From positions 11,060,047 through 11,124,046 of the forward strand of contig CM026570.1 in the NCBI GenBank assembly GCA_015143295.1: a stretch of 64,000 nt of DNA, read 5' to 3'. Every line of letters begins with the position of its first letter. The stretch's first letter is position 1. The notes beneath the pieces were generated by a model that saw only the letters and a list, made by a program, of their open reading frames with translations, was not told where the DNA came from and made no database searches. The translations under genes and the position numbers were made by a program. Below are positions 1-12,960 of the stretch, piece after piece. Origin of the DNA: Tetracentron sinense (lineage: Eukaryota > Streptophyta > Magnoliopsida > Trochodendrales > Trochodendraceae).

Positions 1-547
1 AGCACATTTTTTTAAAAAATTTCTACAATACTTTTATTACTCTATCAATTACTACAATACTTTGTTTTTAACAATTGGCAGAGTCAGTGGTCAAGCAACG
101 TAATCTCTCCACTCTTGTAGCAAATTTTTCTTGCTGAGAGAAAAGTGCTGTTCTTGATGGAATAATTCCTTGCTTTTAATAAGTGGATGAGTCAGTGGTC
201 AACCCAGTGATTTCCTTCCAATTATCAGGATTAACCAAGACTTTGATTCGGGGTGGCTTTGCAGCGAATCCAATTTCATGTGCACGAACTTGATTTGCAC
301 TCGGCATGTATTTTGAGTTTTAACATCATCTTAATTCAACACATTGCTCCTGACTTGTTTTAATCATTGGCTTTTACAATTTGAACAGTTTTATGGAATT
401 TTCTCTTCTCATGTATGGCCACCACTAATCCATCTTGATCTTTGTGAGACTCTGCATCTTTTCAGTTGCCAATGTATTCATGAAAAATCAAAAATGTCTT
501 AGCAAAGCAAAAAAAAAATTATTCGATTTTCATGGTTGTTTTCTCAG
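1..547 (+). other. Intron upstream of the first visible GBP exon
   Basis: No coding exon is recognised here. The stretch is AT-rich and ends in an acceptor (ttctcag) immediately before the P-loop exon at 548. It is therefore probably the 3' part of an intron of the guanylate-binding protein gene, whose N-terminal exon(s) lie before the window. The missing N-terminus should be about 60-70 residues, judged from my recollection of the length of the Arabidopsis relative. Confidence 0.6.
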
Positions 548-3500
548 GTAATTGGTCCATACCGCTCGGGCAAATCTTTTCTGCTTAATCAACTTCTCTC
601 CCTTTCATGTTATGAAGGTGCATCCTTTGCTATGACTACTTTAGCCTTCTTTTACATGGTACACTTGACTGATGAGTTTCCGTATGGATTGATTGGTTTC
701 AACTTCTTTCTAACTTTTTGAAATTTTTGTTCATTACAGGATTTGGTGTTGGTCACATGCGTGATACCAAAACAAAAGGTTGATACATATGTAAACACTT
801 GAACACCTACACAAACAGATATATTATTATAAATAAACGGACAAAACACACGCACATGCCTCTGATGCCGTATTCCTAGTACTATAGTAATTACAATATA
901 GTGGGGATCCAAGTTGCTGGCTTGGTTGAAATTGATACCTCTGGCCACACACACTCACTCTTCCATTATATGCTTAAATTTCATTGACATTTGTTTTTTA
1001 ATTTCATTTTCATTTGTTTTTCCATTTCACAGGGATATGGGTATGGGGAACCCCAGTAGAATTGGATATTGACGGAGTAAAAACAGCTGTGCTTTATCTT
1101 GATACAGAAGGATTTGAAAGTATAGGGAAATCAAATGTATATGATGACAGGTAATTTTCACTGTCATCAAATCATCTTCTATATACCTTTGATGGTTCCA
1201 GCTTTCTCTATGTCCTGCCTTTCTAATTTCCGATTTTCTAGGATTTTTGCTCTGGCTACAGTTATGAGCTCCGTGCTTATCTACAACCTACCTGAGACGG
1301 TTTGTTCTTTAGCAGACAACTTTCTCTTTTTCCTAATCACACTTGCATGGAAGCCTCTTATTTGATATGCTAACCATATTTTGCTTGTTTAGATCCGTGA
1401 AGCAGACATATCTCGGTTGTCATTTGCTGTTGAGCTTGCTGAAGAATTCTATGGAAGGTTTGCAGCCTTTCTGCGTCTTTATTGAACAATATGAATATAT
1501 TCTATATTATTACTGTTTTAAGATTTTGAGCAAAGAACTTGTCAAGCTAACTTGTTTTATGATTTTATGTGCCAATTACACATCGAAAAATAGAGTGAAG
1601 GTAATCTACTTGTCATGATTCTTGTCATATATATCTTATTGTAATGAAGAAATAATCCCATGTATCTGAATGGCTAATTATTTTTCCAGGGGCAAGATGT
1701 TGCATTTGAACCTGCTAAGCTGCTGTGGCTTATCCAGCGTGATTTTCTACGTGAGTTTAGAAGTTCGTTTAATCAAATAATTTTTGGAAGAAAATTTTAA
1801 GGCAACTGACTTGTAGTGCATCCAAGAACAGTCTACCAGTAGCATACCAGTATAGCTGGTACAAAGTTAGGTGTTGGAACACCGTCACAATGGGTCCGAA
1901 CTAGGGAATAATTTCTGCAAAACATCAACCCACCCCCTTAGATTATCTTTACCATCTGTCCAATAGGCCTTTTGTTGTGGACCATTCACCATTTTTTTTG
2001 GACCATCCAGCAGGATGCAGTATAGTAGATGATTACGATCATCTGATTGGGTTGGTTTTGTCTCAGGAGATCTTGTAGGCAGGGCCCATCAAAGTATGGT
2101 TCCAATCCTGCATTTTCACCACATTACCAGTACACTGTTGGTAGGCAGCCATTTGAGGCTATGAGAAAGCATGTTAGATTCATTTGCTTGGAAAAGTATA
2201 ATTATTGTTAGGTTAAGGAAAACAATAATAATAGATGCTCAGATTTAACATAATTATACTGAAATGATCTTCTTTCATCATTCGATTGCACTGTGTTAAA
2301 TTTAAATACAGAGGCCTGCTATGAGTTTTTGCCGTGACCTCTAAAGCAGTCTATGCGTTCAGCAATTACAATATCATCTCTTTCTGTGAGCCCCATGCTT
2401 TTCTTGTGCAATCCAGACAACAATTGACATTGTTGATGGTACTTTACAGAAGGGAAATCGGTGCAAGATATGGTGAATGAAGCTCTTCAACGAGTACCTA
2501 ATTATGATGGTTAGTTTTTGTTACTTGCAGTTGTCTACCCAACAGGTTTTATTTACAGTATCCTAATTACATTATGGGATTAAGTTTTTGATCTTGGGTG
2601 CTAACTGTGACTGCAGGCAACAGAAATATTGATCAGGTATCTGTTTCTCCAATTCTTTCTACCTTTTCAGCAAGACATTATTATTCCGGGGTTGCAATTT
2701 CACTTCTTTTTTAAAATTGAATCAGGTTAACCAGATTCGAGACTCCCTGGCAATCATGGGTGATAATAGCACGGCATTTAGCTTACCACAGGTATAGGTT
2801 TGTATGTTTTCTTGATGATGCCTTTCTAATGTTGTCAAAGGTTGTCGCTCAGGTGCTATGTGGAGATTGGTCTATAGGGTGCCTAGGCAACCTAGGCGAG
2901 CTGTGATATTTGTATTGCTTAGCTTGTAGTCTACACCTCTTTGTTCACTCTCTGTGAACTATTTTATACTTCTTTCCCCTTTTTAATATATTTGCCTGCT
3001 TTACTGTTGAAAAAAATGAAGTTTTGTTGCCAATCTTATAAGAAAAGAAGAAAATAATTGAAATGAACGTAATCTTTATGCATCTTTATTTCAAATTAAA
3101 AGTATTCATGGTCATTTTGGTTATTTAGGACTGGCATGGCAATCGGACTGGTTCATTATGCATGTGTTTCCTTCTCATATGTAATTTACACTGACACTCT
3201 TTGAAGTGGTTCTTTCACTCATAAGAACAACTTTTTATTTCTTGCCCATCAGTTTGGGATGTGGTTCACCTCCCAGTCTAGAGTCTAGAGTCGAACCTCT
3301 AATCGATGTGTGCCACTTTTATGATCTCCCTAAAATCTATATAGAATAAGATAATTCTAACCCATCCAGTAATGGGCTTCCTTCTGAACCCTTTCCCATT
3401 CTTTCGATTATCCAGAAAAAGGAGACTGCTTAGATGGTTAGTTATACTATTGGAGGAAATCTCCATGAGGGTCCATCTTAAATCTGGTTGATGTGTGTAT

Positions 3501-6500
3501 GTCTAACACATGCAAATATGAAGGGTGTGAAAGAATTTTCTCATACAACAAATACAAATATATATGTAGATTAGTGTATGTAACATACATGGAGATGTAT
3601 ATATGTACAACACACACACCATTGTATTTGTTATCTAGAATTGCATCTAGCACCCGTCTCTAATAGTGCGCTGTGAGTCCAAGTTATTTGTTGGCTTATG
3701 CAAACGTACTGCTACATTTTGTGCTTGTAATGAGCTAATAACCCTGTGACTAAAGTGACGAAACTATTTAACAGCCTCATCTCCAACGAACGAAGCTTTG
3801 TGACATGAAGGATGGTGAGCTCGAACCTATTTATGTTAAGAAGAGGGAGCAGTTGAAAGAGCTTGTTGCTTCCATTATCCGTCCAAAAATTGTGCAGGGT
3901 AAACCTCTTAATGGAAAGGAATTCGTATCTTTTTTGGAGCAGGTGCATTTCTTTGATCCTCGGTTTGTCTGGTTCTAAGTTCAGCTAAAATTCAAGGATG
4001 TTGGTATTCTTAGACCCTCCATCATGCTAAAAACCCTTGGTCGAGCCTAGGGGTGATATCGAGCCAAGTAGTAGGGTGTTCGAAATAGGCTTGTTATATC
4101 ATATATGTTTTAAACCCAGCTCGAGCTCAAGTCAAGCTTCAAAACTTTTGTTCAAGTTTGTTTCGCCAAAAATCTTATAAACTCGAGTTTGGCTCGGCCC
4201 GACTTTAGAATCCTTCCTTTCTCTCATTTGGAAAACATACCAATGGTTTTTAGGAAAAGACAAATATCGAAAAGACTTATATGTATTTATATAGAGTTAT
4301 TGATTAGAGGACTGTAGGGTCCTCTTCCAAGCTGACCACACTAAGTAAATTTCAACACATTGGAGAAGAGAAATAAAGTTAAAAATAAAATAACAGTTTC
4401 ACTGTCACGTGTCAATTTGCAATTGGATGGTCAGTTTGGAAGAGGACTTTTCCATTTTCCATTTATATATGGAGATGATATTGAAAAGACTTATCCTTTC
4501 ACATGTATGTATGTATGGAGATGAAAATCATTTATCTCATGTGAGAAACCATACCAATGGCTTTCATAGGTGTAAAAGTAAAAGAATATTTTAATTGACC
4601 AAAGTACAACACTAAGAAAATAATTAATGAAAAGATATATATTTTTTAAGAGAAGACAAGTATTGTAAAGACTTACCCTTTCACATATATAATTGTGCTT
4701 TCATCACCATAGCCATTAACCATGACCATGCGACTAACAAGTCAAGAATTTAATATTTACTAAGCCGAGCACATGTGTGCTCGAGCTCAGCTCGTTTATT
4801 AATTGAGCCCGAAAATAATGTTCAAGCGCACCTCATTTATCAAATGAACGAGCTTTAACGAGTCGAGCTTGAGCTGTTCACGGGCATCTTTGTTCGTTAA
4901 CTAGCCCTAGTTGAGGCTGAAGCTCATATAGCAGTGCTCTGTGTTGGAGCATTGAGATTGTAAATTTGATCCCCCACCCCCCACAACACAAATGATGATA
5001 TATCATTTATAGGTCTAAGTGTCTAACCCTTTATGCTATAATGCCCCTTGTATAAGGGTCATTATTCTATGCATTTCCTCTGTAGCAATATATATATATA
5101 TAGATTCCTCTAACTATATTGACTATTGATGGTGTTACAGATTCTTGAAGCCTTGAACAAAGGCGAGATTCCTTCCACAGGCTCTCTTATTGAGGTTTTT
5201 AATAAAGGGATTCTTGAGCGGTGCTTGAAGCTATACATTGAAAGGATGGATGCGTTGGGCTTACCCTTGTCAGAGCAATCTCTGAAACAAATCCATGATA
5301 GATCAAGAGAAGAAGTGATGAAAGTTTTTGACGAGCAGCATTTTGGCCATCACCATGCTAAGCGATCGGTCACTAGATTGGATGAGGAAATCCACAAGGT
5401 ATGACAGAGAAAACGCTAATTATATTCAGACCCCGGCTTGGAATTTGGAACCCAACCAAGTTTTCTTTAGATTTGGCCAGAAACTGGCGCAAGTTTCCTT
5501 GAACTCTGCAAGGAATAGAAATTTCTCAAAATCTCATTATGTTGATGAAAAGCTTGGCTGAGCGAGCTATTTTTTTATGAAATTGAGCTAGTTTATAATG
5601 AAGAATTGTGCCAGTTCCATGAACTCGGCAAGTAACATAAAATTTTCAAAATCTCACATTTTGAGGAAAAGCTTGGCTGGGTGAGTTTTAAATGAAATTA
5701 AGCAAGTTTATAATGCGGAATTTTTATTATTATGTGGAGGAGCTATTCCATCGACTTATTTAACTAGGATTGGCACTCAATTTACTCAACAGAACCAGCT
5801 CACCTAGGCCTCTGGACCAGTTCTGGGTCGACTATGAGTTGTTAAACTATTGAGTTATTTCATATTTGGGGTTGCAAGGTTTGATAATTTACTATATAGC
5901 CTTTTATGTTACTGGAAATCTTGTGTGTAGGCATACAAGAATTTCATCCTGGCAAACGAATATCGATCTTCAAAGCTATGTGAGGGACTATATACTAGGT
6001 GTGAGGAAAAAATGGACCAGCTTCAACTCCTCAGACTTCCTTCCATGGCAAAATTCAATGCGGGTTTCCTCCATTGCAATCAAAGCTTCGAGGTGGAGTG
6101 CGTTGGTCCTTCAAAAACAAGCTATGAACAACGGATGATGAAGGTTAGCATTAAATTTTATTTAATGTCTTTCTGATTTGTTATTTTGATGGGGACATCA
6201 GTCTTGAGCTTGACAACAAATTCCTTCAAAGATTGACATAGGAACTTGGTTCAACTTAGCTGCTTGAAGTACTATTTTCTGTGATCTTCTTGATCCGATT
6301 CCCCTAAGATACGTGAGTTATATAGTCCACGTACTGTGTATATTTGCAGATGATGGGGAAGTCACAGTCTTTATTCATTAAGGAATACAACCACAGGCTC
6401 TTCAATTGGTTGGTGGCCTTCTCCCTTGTCATGGTGGTGCTTGGCCGGTTTGTGATTAAATTTATTTTGATCGAGATTGGGGCGTGGATACTATTTATCT

Positions 6501-7141
6501 TCTTAGAGACATACACAAGGATGTTTTGGTCAGCAGAGTCTCTCTACTATAATCCCATATGGCATTTTATTGTGGCAACATGGGAAACATTAGTTTATAG
6601 CCCTATCCTTGATTTGGACAGGTAATTTAACTTTCTTTTGTTAATATTCTCTCTTAAAACTTATTTTTTTATCAATTAGAAAGCATTATAAGTTATGATA
6701 GAGAAAGTCAGAAATTGTTATTATACATTAACATAAACACGATTGCCATATATATATATATATTGAGCCGAGCTCAAGCTGAACCGAACCCTAAATAAGC
6801 AGAGCTTCGAGCCAAACCAAATAAAAATAGGGCCTGGCTTGAGCTCGGCTTGTTTAAATATTCACGCTTAAATAAGAGCTCGGTTCATTTGAACGAGCCA
6901 AGCTGAACCAATGAGCCAGCTCAGTATTGAGTGGTCCTAATTTTGAAGATTGGATTGGCAAGTAATGTTATTTTTTTATTTTTTTGATTGATGATGAGAC
7001 AGATGGGCCATTCCCATTTGCGTGATGCTAATGATATTTGTACTTTACTGGCGGTGTTTTGGGAGAAAGAAACATGGGAATCGTTCGCTGTTACCTCTGT
7101 ACAACCATAAAGGCGACTCATCTCGACGGAGATCAGATTGA
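548..7141 (+). CDS. Guanylate-binding protein (GBP/dynamin superfamily GTPase), 5'-partial, 15 exons visible
   Basis: Large GTPase of the GBP/atlastin type, closest in plan to Arabidopsis At2g38840; it probably acts on membranes. Exons: 548-617, 740-778, 1033-1150, 1242-1299, 1393-1457, 1594-1600, 1690-1750, 2450-2509, 2617-2636, 2726-2791, 3775-3942, 5141-5398, 5931-6143, 6350-6621, 7003-7141. The sum is 1614 nt, so 537 residues and a TGA stop in one continuous frame. Seen: P-loop GPYRSGKS in the first exon, switch region GVGHMRDTKTKGIW, G3 motif DTEGF, and the GBP-type G4 variant QRDF. A helical region (exons 11-13) follows. The C-terminus has hydrophobic stretches near NWLVAFSLVMVVLGRFV, GAWILFIFLE and WAIPICVMLMIFVLYW, then a basic tail. 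Two exons are tiny (7 and 20 nt); without the 7-nt one the frame breaks. Introns carry a hAT-like element and tandem duplications. Convergent with the U-box gene downstream. Confidence 0.92.
4048..4909. mobile_element. hAT-like nonautonomous element in a GBP intron
   Basis: Starts TAGGGGTG and ends AGCCCTA, with flanking 8-mers GTCGAGCC and GTTGAGGC (6 of 8 identical), as for an aged hAT target duplication. Both ends are rich in the subterminal motif gagctcgag/ctcggctcg. The same terminal plan is seen in the better preserved copy at 54893-55788. No transposase frame is visible. Confidence 0.55.
5480..5718. repeat. Tandem duplication of about 120 bp in a GBP intron
   Basis: Two diverged head-to-tail copies, about 5480-5597 and 5601-5718. 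Each contains a Ctcaaaatctca-type block, the block gaaaagcttggctg and an end reading gtttataatg. Non-coding; it lies just after the exon ending at 5398. Confidence 0.7.
6757..6935. repeat. Fragment of the gagctcg subterminal repeat family
   Basis: Lies in the last GBP intron. It consists of repeated gagccgagctc/ctcggctt blocks in both orientations, like the ends of the hAT-like elements at 4048-4909 and 54893-55788, but without their TAGGGGTG terminus. Probably a deletion derivative. Confidence 0.5.
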
Positions 7142-7987
7142 ATGCAGGGTCGTGCTGGTGATCTGATGGAGTGAGTGAGCCCTTTAAGCAATTAATATGC
7201 TTCGGTTAACCAATCATCTTCTTTGGCCAGCCATTTTTTCCATAGGGAGCCTGCGATGAAACTTGGTTCTCAATCGACCCTTGTTCAGAAACAGAATAGG
7301 AGGTGATGGATCAGAGGATGATTGACAGCTCTAACCATGTCTGTTTGTAACTGTAACATCTACATATGGTTTTGGTTGCAATTATCTACTGATTATTTTG
7401 GATTTCAGACTTTGGCAATTTATTATTTGATGGGAGCTTTTATTTCTGTTAGATTGCACATTTGGTGATGCTCCTGTCGGATGGGAATGGGAAAAAAACA
7501 GAGTTTGCAGTTTTCTTGCTAAAATGTATGAACCCTTCACCCTTTCCAATAGTTCAATTTCTTAACTCCTAGATGGGAAAACTTGGTTTCTATAATTGAT
7601 TTTTGGGGTATGCCTCATACCCAAGAAAGGCCCCCGTTAATAACATAGGTATGGATGCAAGTTTGTTGGGGTGGGGTGGAAGGGGGGAAACACGACCCAA
7701 CCCAATGTACAACAGCGCGGTAACCTGATCCAATCCAAGATGCTTATTTTGCAACTTGGATGGAGTTTGCATTGCCAAAACCATGATAAACTCAATAAGC
7801 AACTGTTCTGCATTCCATCTTCAACTCCCTTTTGCAGTAGTTTTAATTCAAACAATGAAAAACTATTATAAAGATACAACTATGGGAAAAAAAAAAAAAA
7901 GAGGACTGCAAAGTCCCATATACAAATTGAGTAAGAAAGGACCATATATAACTAGAAGTGACAGAGGAGGGTTACTCTTACTCTTAA
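7142..7987. other. Convergent intergenic space (two 3' UTRs)
   Basis: Only 846 bp separates the GBP stop (7141) from the PUB stop (7988), so both 3' UTRs and poly(A) sites must lie here. I see no gene. A short A-rich run is at 7889-7902. Confidence 0.6.
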
Positions 7988-10900
7988 TTATTCCCTTGAA
8001 TACAGTTCAAGTTGTGCCAAGACTCTAGCAATCTTCCTTCCTAACTGGCCATCCTCGTGGATGCTTCGGCTGCTCAGACCAACAAGAAGTATCCTAGCCG
8101 ATGATCCGTAAAATTCTGCCTGTTCCCTGGCTGCAAACACCTTTTCCAATAGTCCCAGAGCCTCTTCCTTCAAAGAGGATGTTCCCCAATTCAGAACCTC
8201 CAGTATGGGAACCATAGCCTTGGCTTCATGCAAGACATTGGCCCCTCTGTGTGGCGATTCTTCGCGAACCAATGTGGATAATGTCTGAAGTGCTTCATAG
8301 GCAGTTGCATGGACCTTCTCTTGCAGTAGTTGTATCAGCTCAGGCAAAGCATTTGCCTTCAACAGACAAAAGTTAGTGTTCACACTGCAAATGCCTCCAT
8401 GTGCTGCACATTCAGGCACACGGGCCGGACGGAAACACAAGCAGCCAGTTGGTTTCGACACAACCGTGAGTTTTGGACTGCTCATGGACAAATTACCTAT
8501 GAGGGCCGCAGCTCTTGCCTTAGCTGTTACTGAACCACACCTGAGAAAGTTCACTAGTAATGGGTAGGCTTCCATCTCAACCACCATCCGCTGAGACTCG
8601 AGATTTGTGGGATCCGTGAACCGGAAAAGTGTGCCGAGGGCGTTCTCCTTTGCTTCCATGGTCCCACATCTCAAGATGTTTAAAATTGCTTGCAGTCCAT
8701 CTGATTCAATTAACTTCTTTGTGAGTGCTACTTCGGATTTCGGAAGATTGGCTAGTAGGCCAGCTGCTGCCATTTGTGTTTCACCCTTACTGTCATTCTC
8801 AAGAAATCCCACAAAAGCCTCCAGCCTCCTCTGCATGAGAAGGAAGTCTACAATTCCCTGTGGCTCGTGCTGGGAAAAGTGAAAGAGAAGATTAAGAGCA
8901 GTTTCTCGGATTTCCAGGTCAGGATCATCTAGCAGAGGAAGGATAGTAGAAACACCATTGGCATTGACAACTGCCTTCTCAACAAGCTTTACTTCGGATT
9001 TGCAAATGCCAAGCAATGCACGCAACGCAGGCTTCCGGACAATGTGGGATGAGTTTGGAATCTGTTGAAATGCTACCAGGTTGATGATGATCTGCTCTAA
9101 CTCGAGTCGGGCCCCATTTTCATCAACAAGGAATTCAATTCCATCATCATTGGAAGAAAGTTTCTCAAGGATCTCAGAGCACTTTGAGATAATAATGGTG
9201 GGTACATGGGAAGAGAACATCTGCTCCAGAACAAGAGGAACCCCTCCTGCGACCGCAATTAGCTCTTTGTTTCCACGGAAACTCGCCAGCTTAATTAGAG
9301 CAGACAAGGCCCATTGTTTAGAGTCTAGATTTCCGGAAACCATTTGCAGCAAAGGAATTATTACTCCTTCCTCACCAAGGAGCTTTAAATTCTGATCGAC
9401 CAATTCCATTCTCACAAGTGCTCTCACCATTGACATCCTTAAAGACTCCGGTCCTGAAAGCCATCAAAATAATCAAACCACATTACTAGGCTTCAAACTG
9501 AAGGATAATGCTCAACCATGCACCACTGCCTGTCCATTTGATGCTGAACATGACACATTGACATAGTACATGCCTGTAGTTACCAAATCTGTGTATTATA
9601 CGCGTATAATACCTATAAGGAAATTTCCGTTTAAAACGACTTTCTTTTGCCGTATTGCGTATTATATGCATATAGCAGTAAAATAAGCGTTTAATACGCG
9701 AATTCCGTATTAAACGCATATAATATGCGTATTTTTGCCGTGTTAATGCATATTCCGTCGTAAATGATTGTTAATAGTTAGAATCTTGATTCCTATTTAT
9801 TTATAATTATCAATTATTTTTTTATTTTTTTGTACTTTTGGCTTGTTTTTGCTTTATTACACCCAAATGGATCATTAATGTCGTATTATATCTGTACTCG
9901 TACTTGGTAACTATGTATATGCCTGACCACATATGGTACACAGGCTAAAGGGCGAGGTTTTGAACTCAGGTAAATGGTACAAACATTTGCAAACTTCACC
10001 AACTTAGCAAGACGGCGTCTTCAACAAAAAGATAAATGAAATTCTGAAATTTAATGGGAAAGGGTTTTCTAACCTTGAACAAGACAATCAATAAGTGGTT
10101 TATACCAGTCCGCTCTAGCAGCACGAAATATGTTCTCCTCGTCTAAATTGCAAAGCTTCAGCAAGATTGCTTCTGCTTTCTCTGCTGACTCTCTCACTGT
10201 GCCTTTCAGAAGTGTAACAAGGAAAAGAATTGCACTGTTTTGCTGAGAGAGTTTCCTGCACATGGACACATTCCAACCCGATCTTTCTTGCAACAACTCA
10301 AACAGCAGCTCAACTGCAGCCTTCGATACATTTGAGTCACGCCCTAAGCAGGGAACTATGTGGTCCATTCCATGGGACTCGACCACTCTATCCTAAGAAA
10401 TTTATACAAGTTGAATTAAAAAACAGCAAAGCACAACGGAAGATCTGATAAATATACATATATGGCAAGGTGACTCATTGTTTGATAATGGCTCAGTAAG
10501 TTTCAAGTCCGACTTGACAGAAAAGTAGGTCAAGTCAATTGAGTTTTCCAAATTTTCACCATAAAAAGAACATGAAAAACATGAGCTGTTACAACACTAA
10601 GAATGACCATCATGTGTTGACACCAGGCAACTTCACACTAATAACGGATTATGGAAACACTAACAGTAGCAGGCTTATAACCCTATAGCCTATTGGTGAT
10701 GAGGTGACATTAGTCACCAACATGAGCCACAATCCACAATGCAAATATTCGTTTGACCACTCTCAGACTAGAAACTTGACTTTTTGTATACCTCTATCTA
10801 TATCTATCACACATATTCTTTGTATCCGAACCTCAAAATTGAGCATAGATTACTTTTGATCTATGATGCGCAGATTTTTTTAAGACAAAAGACATGTCCC

Positions 10901-12960
10901 ATGTCGAAACATGTGGACACAGACACAACTAATGTTGTGAGCTACATCAGAAGAATATATGCATTTTGAACACAGATGAACATGGATATGGTTGATACTC
11001 CTAAACGTTTAGTGTGTTATTATGTAAAGAAGACATACAACTGCATATAATTGACATAAATTTTAGCATATTCTTCCAACTCTCATAGTCAGAAAAGAGA
11101 AGCTGGTAGGGAAAGAGGGGAAGAACCATAATCCACTTGTTTTTAATAGAAAAAAAAAAGATATGAGAAATTATCGATTTTTATCAAAGAAAAGAAAGAG
11201 GAGGGAGGAATAGAGGTATCAATAGGATGAATTTGGGCCACCAAAGTCTCTTTTAAATAAATCATCTTTGAGATTAGCAAACATTATATGACATATGTTC
11301 ATTACTTCATTAGTTTATTTACTTTAATTCATATCTTATTTATATTGTTTAATGAAATGTAGTTTGTAATACATTTTTAGTGATATTTGCAATAATATTG
11401 CTTTTATATTTAATGTTTTGGTATTTTATATAAAGTATAATAATTTAAAAAAATACAAATATTAAAATCTCCTCCCTTGTCCCCGAATCTGTTTTTTTTT
11501 TTTTTTTTTGAGGTCCGTCGTGTCCAACACCCTATAGCTGAGTTTGGCACCAACAACTATGTCCGTGTCTATGTAATATAGCTTTCAAACCCAACCTTAT
11601 AAAATTCTGCAGGACAAATAAGAAAATTCAGCTAATCAGAGAAAAAAAAGCACATGGAAAAAAAGAGTGAAAAAATGTATGCCTCTGAAAAAAAAAATTC
11701 AAATGGAACATTAAATTTGCTGACCTTGTTTCTAGCATGCCCTTCAACAACAGCCTTTAACATAATTAAAATTTTACTCTTCACATCCTTGTTGTGTGAG
11801 CTGCCAAGGATTGAAATGGTGATGTCGATAAGCCCTTCTAAGGCAATCCAGTCCTTATTGATTGGGTTCTCTTTGATAAGGTCCTGCATTTGGGTGAGAG
11901 CCTCTTTCATAGACAAGTCCACACCTGAGTTCAACTTGGCCTTGGCAGATCTGATCTTAAGGCAGAAATTGAGTTCTCGCCACTCTTCAATTGACTGTCT
12001 TAACCGAAGGTTGGAGCGCAGAGTAATATCATCAAGAAATTGACCTGTGTCGGGATCGGTTCTCTCTCCACGGTCAAACCAGGCTTCAATGGATGCTCTC
12101 TCGCACGTGGTACCAGTGCAAAGGCTGACAGGATCAACCATCACAGTTGTGCCATCTATGGGACAAATAAATGATTTAAGATGTGGGATGTCTACTTGCC
12201 ATGTCTCATATCTTTCTATGGCCTGAATCCTCTTTATGTACTGCATCTTGACTTCCTCGTGATCCTTTGCAGCATCAGCTTGAGATAGCAGCTCAATAAC
12301 CTGCTCTAGGAAGAACACTTCAGCCCTTTCTTTACGATCCGCAGCTTCTTCTTTTTCCCTTCTGAAGCTCGCTAGCTCTTTGCTTATTTCCGAAGGTTCA
12401 ACGGACACCCCTACTGCCCTCGCTATTTCTTCAAGCATGTCGTTTGCAAAGCCCTGGTCGATCTTCTGCTCCTTAAGACCCTGATCCAACTTCTCAACAA
12501 TTTCGATCTGAGATTGAGAAGCCACGAACTCCACTCTTTGCATCTCATTCTGTAACCTATTCACATTTTCAGATATATCTGAGAGGACTTCAGCATTTGC
12601 GAGGGACAGAGCGACCAGAGATCTTCCGATGTCCCTTGTGACATCCTGTACCTCCTTAACAATGTGCCGGCACTTGACCAGTAAGTAGAAGCGAGCTCGG
12701 TTCTTGTACTTCTCCACCAAATTATTTGCCTTCTTAACACCTTCCTCGAGAAACTCCAGACCCTGCCTTGCAGCTTGAGAATCATTCAGCTCGCGGAGTT
12801 GCAATTCCTTTAAGACAGTAACAATGTCGGAGAGGTACTTTGATAGGACCTTGAAGCTCTCCTTCTCTATAAGAACATCCTTCGCAGCTAGAGCTGTTTT
12901 GATGACCTGGTTTGTTAGGAGAGCTAAAATGGTCCCAATTGGAATGAGTTCCAATGCCAT
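7988..12960 (-). CDS. PUB42: U-box/armadillo-repeat E3 ubiquitin ligase, PUB42-like
   Basis: E3 ligase that should transfer ubiquitin from an E2 to substrates held by its armadillo repeats. Exons on the minus strand: 12960-11725, 10392-10074, 9453-7988; total 3021 nt, 1006 residues, continuous frame, all introns GT-AG. N-terminal helical domain about residues 1-240 (start MALELIPIGT), U-box about 260-335 (CPIDGTTVMVDPVSLCTGTT, then WFDRGERTDPDTG), then about a dozen ARM repeats to the end, with the insert CFRPARVPECAAHGGICSV. The domain order and length fit the PUB42 branch rather than the shorter SAUL1/PUB44 proteins, whose U-box is at the N-terminus. Start chosen at 12960, where the family's conserved N-terminus begins; an in-frame ATG at 13071 would add 37 unconserved-looking residues. 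Intron 2 carries a MITE. Gene symbol is by family resemblance only. Confidence 0.88.
9577..9915. mobile_element. Mutator-like MITE in intron 2 of the PUB gene
   Basis: About 339 bp of AT-rich sequence full of palindromic units such as gtattatacgcgtataatac. The ends are inverted: tagttaccaa at the left and ttggtaacta at the right. It is flanked by the direct repeat tacatgcctg (9567-9576) / tatatgcctg (9916-9925), one mismatch in 10, the size of target duplication expected for Mutator-like elements. No coding capacity. Confidence 0.7.
10884..11573. repeat. Possible inverted-repeat element in intron 1 of the PUB gene
   Basis: The block tgtggacacagacacaac near 10910-10930 is mirrored, with mismatches, near 11550-11575 (caacaactatgtccgtgtct). 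The interior is very AT-rich with an 18-T run near 11490. Could be a decayed MITE. I see no clear target duplication. Confidence 0.3.

Noticed and set aside
5126..5561. Independent small genes in the GBP region
   Set aside because: These frames are GBP exons read through into introns; the spliced frame explains the conserved part.
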